From NCBI GenBank assembly GCA_963693305.1, contig OY855914.1:10126403-10190402 (forward strand): a DNA stretch of 64,000 bases, read 5' to 3'. Shown one piece after another: positions 33,701-44,800 of this stretch; the first letter of the stretch is position 1; each line of letters starts with the position of its first letter. Under the pieces are notes generated by a model. That model did not search any database. It saw nothing but the letters and a program-made list of their open reading frames with translations, and was not told the DNA's origin. This stretch comes from Meandrina meandrites (lineage: Eukaryota; Cnidaria; Anthozoa; Scleractinia; Meandrinidae). The position numbers were made by a program, and so were the translations under genes.

Positions 33701-35995
33701 AGTTAGATTAAAGTTACCTATTCACACGTTAGCAATTTCTGTAATACAGAAAGGCTGCCACAATAATTTGCCAGCCTACGATGTATTCTGGTTGTGGATG
33801 TCTCTTTATAATTTTCAAACCAGTTTGATTTTTTTATTTCCATTTGTTTCAGATTACAAAAACAGAACTAGAGAAAATGAAAAATATAAATTGAAACTGG
33901 CTTGAAAAATTTTAGGCCAAAGCTAAATTTAAACCACAACATTAAATTACAGTGAGGACGTCATATCAAAAGCATCAAAATGAAAGCTATAAATTTCCAT
34001 TGTAAATATAATCTGTATACTTACTGCTAATGTGCCAAGAGACTCTAACAGTCCCAATGAAAAATCTCCTAGAACATCATTGATATTAATATTTTTCCTG
34101 AATGGAGGAACAAAAATAGTGATCAATTTTTAACCATCATCATCATTTAAACCATAACCCTAGGTGGGTATAGGGCCGGGATTTTTAACCATACAAACCC
34201 AATATTTTTTTTACAATTTTGACAAGAAGTATACCAGCGAAATAAATCTGATCAATCAAGTACAAATTAAGATTGATCAACAGCAGCATACAAATGTACA
34301 ACACCAATATCACAGAACAAAAGGACTACAAGTGGAAAAAACCCTCATTAAACAAACATTAGTCAATCATGTCAAATCTAATTCACTTTCATTTTAATTT
34401 TCCTGGTCAATTTTCATATTATCCAGTCCTTTTGGGATTTTAACACCATTGTGGTTTAGTTATTCATATCCACGTCACTTTTTACAGGGTAAGAAATTTG
34501 CACTCACCCGCTCACCCAGGCGAGTGTCAAAACTGTTGGGCAAGTACAAATCATGCAGCACTCGCCTAGCTTGGAGTACATGTATGCTTTTCATATCTAG
34601 AATATATTATTCAAAATGAGCGCAACTTTCTACAGGTACTCGGCACTTTAAAATAACCTACACTGTCCACAAACCAATAGCTTATTACAATGTTTACCAT
34701 TTTGAAATGGTGCTGAGTGGCAAATTTCTGGTTCGTAGGCTTCCGCTTGGTAATCATTACATGATGCATATGTACAAAGTTATACCACTGGTCATTAAAA
34801 TAATACACAGCCATCACATTGCGCATGTGAAAAATTATCTGCGCGAGTGCTGCTTGAAGCCATCACACTGCGTGTGTGAAAAATTATCTGCGCGAGTGCT
34901 GCTTGAACAACACTCACCCAGATGGCGAGTGCTCCAAAATTTTAGTTTCCTTCATTTAGTAATCAATATTCTAGTTATATTGTTTTTATATTGTATTTAT
35001 ATCACACCAAGTAGCAGTTCAACTGTACATGTATTTGAAACTGAAGATGGATGCAGACCATCTGAAGCATGTTTTCATATTTAAAAACAGGGGGTCGGGA
35101 GAGAAAGGAGGGAATTTTACTTGAAGAATATGAAAGAGTTAAGAACATCATGCTCAATGCATCATAAGTGCAAACATCCTTGTGCACTTATGCTTGTGCT
35201 TATGTCACAGGTGTGAGTCAGCCGTAGAGCCCAAGTGGGGTGGGGAGGGGGTATATGTATTCAATTGAGACAGACAACCCTAATTTATTATTTCTGTACG
35301 ATGATCAATGAAATCAAAAGCAAACACATTAAACTGAAGTTTAACTATTTACAGTAAAAAGATAACCTCAATACTGTCATTAATTGAATAATATGTGTAG
35401 CTGTATTAAAACGTAAATCAACATCCGTGCTATTCACAAAGACTTTGTATTGTTTAATAACAACAGGACGAGTAACCAAATTATTTCTTGGTTATAACTC
35501 TACCTTAGCCTCCCTTACTGATAACCTGGTAAGCATTGTATAAAAGCGTCTTTACAGATCGGAGTATTAAAACTTAACTTATGAGGAAATTTCGAAGCAC
35601 TGAAGTTGGTTGATCTTAAAATAAGTTTGCATGACCAACGCCAAATTGATGACCTTTATCATATACATGTATCGAACAAACAAATCTTAAACAAATACCA
35701 CTAGCAAGTAATTGGTGAGTAAGAAAAATACTTACGGATTGTCATAGTCCGGTCCTCTACCCGTGCAGTGAATAGGATCTAGTTCATCCTTTGGAAACGC
35801 AAAATTCATATAATTGTCATACCCAAAGTAAAACATCTGTTTAGCTTTTTCCCGTAATTTAACTCGCTCGTTCTCGCTGAAAAACCGATATTTGCCATTG
35901 GAGACTCTGCTACAGCTTTCCTGATTCTGTGAGCTAACTTTAACTTCAATACAAAAGACTGTGAAGGCTAAAAAACTCGCTAAAACGTAATGCAT
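24776..35995 (-). CDS. EDEM1: EDEM1, ER degradation-enhancing alpha-mannosidase-like
   Basis: Twelve exons on minus: 35736-35995, 34025-34097, 32650-32753, 32034-32205, 30601-30784, 30325-30416, 29574-29656, 28944-29064, 28125-28295, 27080-27153, 25494-25590, 24776-24976. All phases agree; 1632 nt, 543 residues. A signal peptide ([12 protein letters not shown]) leads into the GH47 fold. Diagnostic text: [74 protein letters not shown] and STEGHIF. GH47 acidic residues are kept: Glu in FEATIR, Asp in GLGAGLDSF, Glu in RPELVE, and Thr of STEGH. EDEM1 works in the ER lumen, trimming or recognising mannose on misfolded glycoproteins and handing them to ER-associated degradation. It is shorter than the human protein (657, from memory), mainly in the N-terminal and C-terminal parts. 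Exon 2 reads LLESLGTLA where the family normally has VDALDTLA. Confidence 0.93.
25111..25331 (+). repeat. CAGA/CAGG low-complexity tract
   Basis: Imperfect tetranucleotide repeats (CAGACAGGCAGG) in the last EDEM1 intron (24977-25493). The long cysteine/leucine-rich minus-strand frames across it are artefacts. Confidence 0.9.
26085..26262 (-). mobile_element. tRNA-derived SINE, family ii, copy 2
   Basis: On minus: A-box-like AGTGGTGAGAGCACTCGCC, B box GGGTTCGATTCCC, then TTGGTTCTCGTCCTCGCTCC and GGGTTTTTCTCCGGG. The best-preserved head of this family. The rest of this EDEM1 intron (25591-27079) has no coding signal. Confidence 0.8.
28572..28927. mobile_element. Harbinger-like MITE (GGCCCTGT ends)
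   Basis: TTA on both sides (28569-28571 and 28928-28930); ends GGCCCTGT ... ACAGGGCC, with ACAAGGAGGTA inverted just inside. A C-rich run (about 28845-28872) is internal. A second, degraded copy is at 42732-42985. Confidence 0.75.
29218..29392 (-). mobile_element. tRNA-derived SINE, family iii
   Basis: On minus: TCTCGTAGCTCAGTGG (A box) and ATGGGTTCGATTTCCG (B box), then a tail with GGGACAAAG...ATTCATCATGCC. The tail recurs at 850-945. Confidence 0.75.
30446..31094. mobile_element. TACCGTAAAATTC inverted ends flanking EDEM1 exon 5
   Basis: TACCGTAAAATTC at 30446-30458 is inverted at 31082-31094 (GAATTTTATGGTA). Both sides carry ATAAGCCCC / GGGGCTTATAA motifs typical of a widespread TIR MITE class. 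EDEM1 exon 5 (30601-30784) lies between the two ends. G21 and G17 runs are in the right half. It may be two separate insertions. Confidence 0.55.
31815..31990. repeat. 107-bp imperfect tandem duplication
   Basis: ACTAGGTCAGAGGTYAGATG at 31815 and 31922, each followed by CTCTAGRAGRAGGAAGTGAG and GATGTCT. Intronic in EDEM1; the rest of 30785-32033 shows nothing else. Confidence 0.7.
32282..32520 (+). mobile_element. tRNA-derived SINE, family i, copy 3
   Basis: Intact tRNA-like head: A box TGGCCTAATGGTTAGTGC, B box GGGTTCAAGCCC. Body with GTGTATAAATGGGTACC and GGACTAGCATCCCATC, ending GTCGCTTCATGC. The reference copy for this family; intronic in EDEM1. Confidence 0.8.
32754..34024. other. EDEM1 intron 2, no identified element
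   Basis: AT-rich near 32760-32890. A plus ORF at about 33534-33905 (about 123 codons) and a minus ORF at 33005-33205 have no family signature, and there is no SINE or TIR pair that I can see. Confidence 0.5.
34810..34907. repeat. 49-bp tandem duplication
   Basis: Units 34810-34858 and 34859-34907, nearly identical (GCCATCACAYTGCGYRTGTG ... GCGCGAGTGCTGCTTGAA). Flanking text (GGCGAGTG, CTCGCC at 34500-34580 and 34920) suggests they belong to a larger repeat in EDEM1 intron 1 (34098-35735). Confidence 0.85.
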
Positions 35996-36240
35996 TCTTC
36001 ACCATATCGCTACAGGAAAATGAACGTTCTACGCGAAGATGAATGTTTACGAGCTGGTTCATTGTCTCTCGACCAATAGGAACGCAGTACGCCAGACGAA
36101 GTGATTGGTTGACTCGTTCCCGCGGAAATGTGAACTGTTCAATTCGTGCAGCTGAAGGCTGAAGGTCTTGTAGTCTTCTTGTCACACAGCCTTCGAAACA
36201 CGAGGTAGTTTCAATCGAGATCAGATGAAACACGTTCGAA
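35996..36240. promoter_or_regulatory. Probable bidirectional promoter
   Basis: 245 bp between the EDEM1 ATG (minus, 35995) and a possible divergent ATG (plus, 36241). Less AT-rich than its surroundings, with CCAAT boxes in both orientations (CCAATAGG about 36074; GATTGGTTG about 36101) and no TATA box. This fits a housekeeping promoter. No perfect ER-stress element (CCAAT-N9-CCACG) was found. Confidence 0.5.
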
Positions 36241-36263
36241 ATGGCGGACATGCAGGAAACGAG
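36241..36263 (+). CDS. Possible first coding exon of a divergent gene
   Basis: GAAATGGCGGACATGCAGG is a strong start context. The frame MADMQET-R runs into a GAG|GTATGT donor in phase 2. A possible partner exon is at about 39232-39331, acceptor AAACAG, donor AAAAG|GTAAGT, frame-compatible with this exon and reading an acidic KLETCVDDDGAYEEVVK. Nothing beyond that could be linked. Product unknown. Confidence 0.3.
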
Positions 36264-38128
36264 GTATGTTCCCAAAATTGGGCTTACTGTGTTTAGTTGT
36301 AATATGGGCCGATGTAGCGAAACAACGGCAATTATTATTGACAATGGGTTGCAGGAATATTTAGGAGAAAATCGTCACGAAATTTATAGCGACAGCGGCT
36401 GCAGGCGCAATGCAAAACCAAAATTTACAATCAATTCCCCTTGTACCGAAGATAGCACAAAAGCTGTCTGCTCGTTATAAAACGCTGGAAAGCTCTTGAC
36501 ATTAAACATTAAACCAAAGAATGAATGGAAATAGTAATTTCCAGCTCCATTTATATTTTCGGTTGAACAGTACAAAATTTATGCTAGTACCGTATACCGT
36601 AAAACCACATAAATTGCAAAACCAGCATGAAACGTGTTTGAAACTGACACCTGATGAAAAGAATGCATGTTCAGGTAAAACATGTTTCGTTCAACATGTT
36701 TACTCTAAACATGTTTCGGGTTTAATGTGAACACGGCTATATTTTTTTTCTCCTGAACACGTTCAAACCAGGGCTGTTCAAACCTATTCATTGAAGCGTG
36801 ACCATCAATCCAAATCCACGCTGTGATTGGCCAATTACGACCTTTGAACAAGATTGTTGTGTGGCTAAGGTAAGGCGCGTCGCACTGTGGACAAATTTGA
36901 CAAACTTTGTCACACTTATGAGTCACCGATTGAGAAAGTGTTCCAGATATTGGACATTGGGGTCAGCCGATTTTGAAACTTGCTGCAGAAGTTGGCCTTG
37001 ATGAGATATTTTGGTTTTGTTTTCTGACTTTAACTTAAAAAGTTCCATCTCGAGTCTCCAGATCATGGAAAATTCTGTATTCGATGGAGTAACTATGGAC
37101 TTGTATAAAAAAGAAGACATGTTTAAACTTTACTTCTAAAAATCAATGTACTGTTGCAAAGGTTTTTTGTTGATCATTGACCTGTTGACGGCACCTTTAT
37201 AATTCTGGCATAGTTTACGCAAAAAACAATGCGAGACTCTTCAATTTGGGTCACGTTTCATTAAACCACTATAAAGTGTCTGCTTAATGTGATGATCACA
37301 GAGGTATATGAAGATGTTGAAGACCAATTTATTTCTGCATTTCGTCTATCAAATAGTAAAGGAATCCTTCCCTTGCGATCGGCACATCTTCAACGCTTGT
37401 ACACATTACACCACAGGCTTACCATCCTATGTCTGTGAGGTCACAGCATATATTCAGTGCGTATGAATTAATTTCCCAATTTACGTTGTCTTCGGCTTTG
37501 CCGTCGAGATTTCCGAAGTATTTACTTGGGGTGCCCCAGAGGAGGTTTTGTAGTGGAAAACTGTGTGCTTTCTAGAGCGGGCATGGGCAGTTATTTTGAC
37601 CAATTTCGGAGAAAATTGCATAAATTGTCCCAGCAACTGGTACATATCATGGTAAATCAGCAAATTTCACGCCCTAATTTCATATTCCAGCAAGGTATAA
37701 AAGGACTATTCGCGAACTGATCGGACTTAAATTAGGCCAGATTATAGTTCAATGACTGTTCTTTTAGGGCCGGGAGCTCTTACTAAAGTGAGTAGGGGAA
37801 ATATATTTTTCCGGCTACATTTCAGAAGCGGTACCCAGTTCTTGGATGTGGAAGCTGCACGCCTTGTGTAAACATCAGTATTCTATACACGAGTCAAAAC
37901 TTAAACCCATAGAACTGCTCTCGCATGCTTCAAATCGTCAAATGGACAGCAGTAAAAGTCGATTTTAGGAAGCTTAAATATTTTCAATAGCGATTAGCGA
38001 GAAAATTTGAATATTTATATGGGTCATGCTGTGACCTCACAAACTTAGAACGGTACGCCTGTGATTACACGTGGAGTTTACAAATGATATTTTAAATGTT
38101 AATCCATTTTGAATAAATTGAAGTAAGC

Positions 38129-38692
38129 GACGGACCTCACCATTGTTTTTCTGGAGGGGGGGTATGAAAAATATTGAAAAAAATTGTTTGCAGGGCCAAA
38201 AAAGACCAAATAAATTGCTTGCAAGCATGATATGTATAACAAAAAAAAGTTTGCATAGAGGTCAGAGAAACATAAATTGGGTATATATATATATAGCTTT
38301 TCTGAAATTTTCTTCGAAAAATAGTTTAAAATGTTGCGTTCAATAACACAAGGACTGGACATTTAAAATTCAAGAAACGGTTTCGCTTTTCACTGCCGCT
38401 AATCATCGTAGTGAACGTCTCAGAAAACGAAAAAGATGAGTTCAGAGTTGTAAAAAGGCAACGTTCGCAGGCAGTAATTGGTGGATTTCGATCCGCTTTG
38501 TAGATTTCTCTTTTTCCAATTCGTTGGTCGCCGCCGTAAAATATTAAATTAAATAATGATTGACAGCGGCAAAAAGGGAACCGTCTTTTTGCGAAAAAAA
38601 GTGTTTGCATAGATGCATATCCAAAAAAAAGTTTGCAGAGGAAATTTTTTCATACCCCCCCCCCCCCCTTTCCAGGAAAATAATGGTCCGTC
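38129..38692. mobile_element. 564-bp MITE with GACGGACC ends and G/C runs
   Basis: The left end reads GACGGACC-TCACCATT, then a TTTTCTGG-G-run-TATGAAAAA stretch. The right end is its reverse complement with a longer C run. Internal GTTTGCA repeats appear on both sides. No ORF of note. Confidence 0.7.
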
Positions 38693-39610
38693 CCTTCTTT
38701 CCTATTCCCGTTTTAGAGGACATGTATTTGCATGTTACATGTTGACGCAAAGATTTTTCCTTCATTTATAATTTGGAACAATTATATTCTAGCACTGTAT
38801 TGAGCACGTACGTGTCCACCGCGAAGTATCACCAAACATATACGCACCAGACAGCAGTAAAAGATATCAAGGATCCTTTCCGCTCTACTTCAGAGTCTGA
38901 ATGGAATGTTACTAGTTGTACGTGGTGCTTACCTCAGACCGTACCGGTACCAAATATATCGTCGTCGTTAGTAACCTTCAAATGATCATACATTTCAATG
39001 GAAGGAAAGAGAAATCCTTTACTAAAAAAAATAGACTACAACAGGCATTTCAGAGTTACATTTTGCCTCTGTGTCAAAACGAGTCTTCGGTTCGAAACCA
39101 TTCATAATAAAATGGTTTCGCACGAGGATTCGTTTTGAAAATGAGGCAAAGGGCAATTTGAAAATGGCCTATTGGCCCTTCCATAGTTGCGTAGGGAAAT
39201 GGAACGAGTTTTAAATTTCAACCAATCGATAAACAGACGCCATCACATGAAAAATATGGTTTTGAGGGACACTGACTCAAAATTAGAGACGTGCGTGGAT
39301 GATGATGGCGCGTACGAGGAAGTTGTAAAAGGTAAGTCTGTTGAATTGTACTAGACTTGGATGATAAATGAATGTTTCTTTGAAAACAAATTAGATATCG
39401 GGTGTCAATCCTTTTGATCGATGAAAATTTATTGGTTTAGTAGCAAACTTCAAGCACAGGTGACTAAAGCTTACTATGAGAGTTTGTTTGGATTTTTTTT
39501 AAAAAATAGAGTACAACATCAGAGCTTGTATGGATTTTTAATTGAGTCGAAAATCTCTCTTTTTTTCTTTAAAAATCTTTAATAAAAATAAGTAATCGCA
39601 TGGGGACGAG

Positions 39611-39733
39611 TAAAATTAAGGATTAATATCGCACGTGTTTTCTGAAGTTGCAAAAATTGCCCTATAGTCACGCAGCGAGGTGAGCAATTTCTGCAACTGC
39701 TGAAAACGCAAGTGATATTAATCCTCAATTTTA
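39611..39733. repeat. 123-bp foldback
   Basis: TAAAATTAAGGATTAATATC ... GATATTAATCCTCAATTTTA, with inner arms GCAAAAATTGCCC / GAGCAATTTCTGC also pairing. Confidence 0.7.
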
Positions 39734-41828
39734 CGCGAAAATATGCAATGACTTGTTTATGACACAGAGGGCAATTTTTTGAAAATTTTTCAAGGGGCGA
39801 AGCTAAATTTAGCCGGCGGAATGAATATTCCTTCCTAAAATCGCACATAAAACGACAAGATCGAGCAAAAGTTTTTGCTCAGAAGAGTATGTAGCCCTAA
39901 ACTTATAATCTTAAAGATCTAACTTGAATCAGCCCATCTGATTGGCGTAAATGTTTCTTGAGAGTATATATATTTTTTTACTCTTACAACTTCTTATTAA
40001 TATAATATTTTTTCGTGTCATTCGAGAAAAAGAGACCCAGGTCATGGGTCCTTGTCCTTCATCTGCGAGCCTGTAAACAGCGAGAAAAATACTGTGAAAC
40101 GCAATATAATTTTCGTAACAGAAACCAAAGTTTAGCAATATGTTATTTCATTTTTTATTATGCTTGATATATTTAAGCTACATTCTTGTTGAAAGTTTTT
40201 GTAAACAGCTTTTTATAAAACATTGTTCGAGAGGACAGATGTAGTAACAATCTGTGCACTCGATGCTTATTATTTTACTGAATTATCGCTGTTTGAAAAC
40301 AGAACTTATTCGCATAGATTGGTTGCGATCCAACGACCCCAAGCAAACACGTTAGATATAATTTCCAAAAGTCGCTAAATCGAAACTTTCAAACTCTGCA
40401 GCATATTTTTTCACAAAGGCTAAAACCACTTTCCCCGTTGCGTTTTATCCACGCAATAGCTTTGAAAAGACGAAACCAAGCTTATATATGTGCAAGTTTA
40501 GCACGCGACTCCGCAAGCATTGTGCTTAAAATCTGATCGTTTTTAAATTAAGAATGTGACGATGGCGACGATGATGATGATGACAACGACGACGAAGCCG
40601 CGAAAGTCAAAACTTCAAGAAAGACAAACTGAACTGCTGGTTACCAAACGCGCCTTCTTTTAAACTGTAGGGAAGCTGAAACTTTGTCATATGAAAAATA
40701 AATAACAAGTTATTTGAAATTTTGCTACACGCATTCTATTTAATGAGGAAATAGTACATAATGTCCGGAAAAGTCACAGACCAAGTACCTGGCGGACTAA
40801 AAGCAACATAACGTTCTCTTAACGTTTACAGTTGAGCTTATGTAAGCTGGAAGTCGCGAAATAGAGAGCAAGCCACTGAACACCCAGTGATCGAGGCAAT
40901 TAAAAAGTCATTTCATTCACCTGGCCGCGAGCTGTTGACATGTCAATCTTCATTCATCGACAATGTTTAAATACGATCGTGTTCTTTTTCTAAACAAACT
41001 CTTTGAACTGGGTTGCATGTCATGAAGCCGAATTTGGCAAGTCAACCACTACCTCTCGGAACGGTTACTTCATTTGTTCTTTTAAAAAAGAGGATCTCAA
41101 TCATGGCGATATTCGTTAGCTGTAAAACGGCAAAAAATTTAGCCTTATGGCGTAAACATTGGAAAGTTTTAACCGTAAGCCGTAATAAATGTCAATTATA
41201 AAGAAGCCAGTAATGACTAAGTGTTGTACCATAGGTTGACGGTATTTTGACAGCTCTAACAGCTACAACTGCTCTGACTGTTGATCTGACCATACCCCCA
41301 AAAATGACACTGAGATATCTTGTTTGCACGTCGTTTTTCGTTCGGGCTTTAGCAGGTAAAAGGTTCAACATTTTGACCAGCGTGCGCGATTTTTTGCGCG
41401 CGAGACTTTATCATAACTACATGCACGTCGATACAAGATGCGCATTTTTTTCGGCCAATCGTTTACTCCGCATTTTACATTCTGTTCGAATTTGGTTTTC
41501 AGGAAAAGGTTCCAATTTTTTCCGTGTCAGTAGGACCGAGCAAGAACCGATTTTTGGGTACACGACCATTTTTGAGAGAGCCATGACAAAACATTTTTAA
41601 TTTTTGACATGTAAATGGGCCTTGAGTTGCCAAGGCTATACTGAGAACAATAATAAGTGTATATCGTCTGGAAGGACAAAGCCCCTGCGAAGATATAACG
41701 CAAGAAAGAACGCAATAAATGTTCTTCATTGATGTGTTGGAATTCCTTGGACCCCCCCCCCCCCCCCCCCCCTCATACTTTTATTCGACAATGTTAATTG
41801 AAATAACTATCTATAATTCTCTGCAGGA

Positions 41829-44800
41829 ATGAAGGTTTTTAACGAAAGATTATCTATATCATTAATTGGTCTGCTTATGGACAAAAACTACTTCAGAATA
41901 ATGGCAGTGGTCTTCCTGGTAGTCATGTTTATGTGCATTAAAAAAGACGGCGCACTTGCAGCGCAAGGTGAGTGGATAAGATAATCAACTGCAACAGTTT
42001 ATCCTATGACAGTGATAAGTTATGTGACAGCAGGGATAGCGCAGATAGCGCAGTGGTGAAAGCACTCGCATCCCACCAACGTGACCCGGGATCGATTCCT
42101 ACAGCCGGTGTCATGGGGTTGAGTTCGTTGTTGTCTGTAGTCCCTGCTCCGAGTTTTTCTCAGGGTTGTCATTCAGTATTCCTTCCTCCATAAAAATCGA
42201 CACTTCTAAATTCCAATTCGATCGGAACTCCAAGGGCCAAAGGTTTGCCAGTCGCAACACTGTTACTTGCAACCCTTGTTAAACCAAGTCGATTTATTTA
42301 CCTTTTTTTTCATTTTTGTTCGTTGGCACGCGCTATAAAATAAAATGGACTGTATAGTTAAACCTAACTAATGTGTGTGTAAACAGATTTTCTGTTCGCG
42401 CGCCAATAAAAAAAACACATTTTCGGTAGGGAAGTTAACTACGTATTGCTAAAAAAATGATTAATATTTTCATTTTTGTCGTCTGTTTTAATAGAATGTG
42501 GTTCAGTTGTGAACAGCACACTGTTAAGTCCTGGATATCCAAATAACTACCCGAACAATTTGGATTGTAATTACTCCGTTCCTATTCCATTCGGCATGGC
42601 CATGAAAATTTACTTTCATGAATTTGACGTGGAGTATCATCCAACCTGCAAGTAAGTATTTAGGAGCATAGGTGCTCCTATTCTGGTTACTAACTAACTA
42701 TTATACTTCCGTATGTACGATGTTTCAACCAGGGTGAACCTAGTGCTAGCGTTGCCCTAGCAGGAAGGTTGAGGTTACCAGCGATTATCCTATCACCCGA
42801 AGCAACTTTATGTGTTTGGTAACTGCGTTTGCCAAGCATCGAAAGGGTCTCGACACTAGCAGATCGTTTTTCCGGGTAGGCGAGTCGTCCCTAGCAGAGC
42901 GTTTACACGCCACCAAGGGTTACCCAGGCGCTACGGTAACCTTGGAGTATCCTTATCTGCCTTGTAAACATCTCCTTGAAAGTAGAAAAAAAATATATAG
43001 ATGAGGGCGCATGGGTGACCTCCGTGCACTGGAATTACTCTACCCTCTTGAAAAACTGGCCTTAAAACATGACCCTCAGTCTCCTGGAAATCATGCATTG
43101 CACACGCAAGTTACACATTATTCACTGCTCTGCTAGCAGATTAGTGCAGGTTGCGCTGATTCCTAGAATTAACTGCATGCTCTTGGCCAATGAAAAGACA
43201 GATAGTGACAACAATGTATAATAATTGCGATAATTCGGATACAGGCAAACCGGACTTACAGGTTTCATGTCACGTTTTTCTATACATATTATTCTTCTGC
43301 ATGGAAACTAATCTTCTTTTCCTTTTAATGAAGCTATGACTACTTGAAGATTACTAACGACATTGGAGAGACTTTTGGAGTGATCTGTGGTCGGCGATAT
43401 GGGACGGACATTACTGTAACTGGTGACTACGCACGACTAACATTCCATTCAGACTATGAGACACAGGAAAAAGGATTCAATATATCTTTCATTGCTGTTT
43501 TAAAGCCTAGTGAGTAAAACCAGAATAACACTTTACCGTACACTCATGGTCGAGATAGAATAGCCGATCAGAAAATAACAATTACAGAACAATGATTAAA
43601 TTAGCAACTTTTGTAATAGGAATTGAGATCACATCGAATTTGTTTGGATCCTGATCTTTAAATACTGTAAGATATCTAATTTACGAAAAAACAGTCGTGG
43701 GTTAAAAGAGTTACAGTACTCATAATACTAAAAAATCAATCACTTTAACTGTCAAACTAAAGTTCATGAAATTATTATTTAAGAATTAAAATTAACTAAA
43801 AGAGTTTTGCACAACGTTTTGATGTCGCCATGAACTCATTTTCAAGTGACAAAATAAAAAAAAAAATAAACAGCCTAATGTATGCGGACTGTTGAATTTA
43901 TGACATGTTGCTCAATAGAAAGAATAAACCTAGCCTGAACCATGCTCGGAGATCCAGGGGCAGCTAGTCGGGGCGAAACGAAGTAAACCGGGCAGAAACA
44001 GTAGCGGCGAATGTTTCAAGAGAAGTGGTAAGAGCCCCTGGGAAACGAGTCTGTGGAGACCATATCCAAACGGCTCGGCGAATGCTGGCTCCTGATTGAG
44101 CAGAACAGATCCTTTGTATTATTCTGCCCAAACGGCGAACAGTAACTTCAGAGTCAGTTTCGTTTTTAATGTAATAACATGTGTGTTTAATGGGTGGGTC
44201 GATTGATGGCACGCCTACCGTTCCCCAAATTTTGAAGAACGTAGGGTGTTCTTCAATTGTTTATTCGTCGCCTAAACCGGGGCAAACGAGGGTGAGAGTT
44301 GATGAGAGTTTTGATCAACTTGCACCGGCTATCATGAACTCGGGCCAAACGAAGGACTCTCGTGAAAACTTTGAGTAGGTTCAAAGTCAATGAGAGTGCA
44401 TGAGAGTTTTAGGCCACACGAGCTCAAGAGTTTGTACCTCATGAACTCTCGTCCTCGTTTGGCCCGGGCTTAAGCTGCCGTAGGTGACATTGGGTCACGA
44501 AAGGAGGCGTAGTTGCATAATTAAACAAGTATGATCGTAAAAGTTTTAAATTTTAAGTGAGCCTATTAAAGGACCAGAAGGGCAGCGCTTTTTCAAGGGA
44601 GGTAGAGCTCCATGATATTATGTTGTAATTAAACTTTACATACAAATTAACTGTTGCAGAGATAATTGGATGTGGTTCGGTGGAAAACAATACACTGACG
44701 AGTCCTGGATATCCAGACAACTACCCACCCAATAGGGATTGTAATTATTCAGTTCCCATTCCTCACGGCATGGCAGTAAAAATCACCTTACGTGAATTTG

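Larger units (their letters stand above)
36264..41828. other. Region between EDEM1 and the CUB-LRR gene
   Basis: Contains two foldback MITEs (38129-38692, 39611-39733), a GAT/GAC-rich trinucleotide stretch at about 40559-40600, and a C21 run at about 41752. ORFs at 41247-41600 and 41013-41201 have no recognisable domain. The CUB-LRR gene may have a 5' UTR exon here, because an acceptor-like CTGCAG ends at 41826, just before its ATG. Confidence 0.5.

Noticed and set aside
33534..33905. 123-codon plus ORF in an EDEM1 intron
   Set aside because: Antisense to EDEM1, low-complexity composition, no domain recognised.
35996..36240. ER-stress response element upstream of EDEM1
   Set aside because: A CCAAT with the right spacing is followed by TGGCG instead of CCACG, so it is not called.
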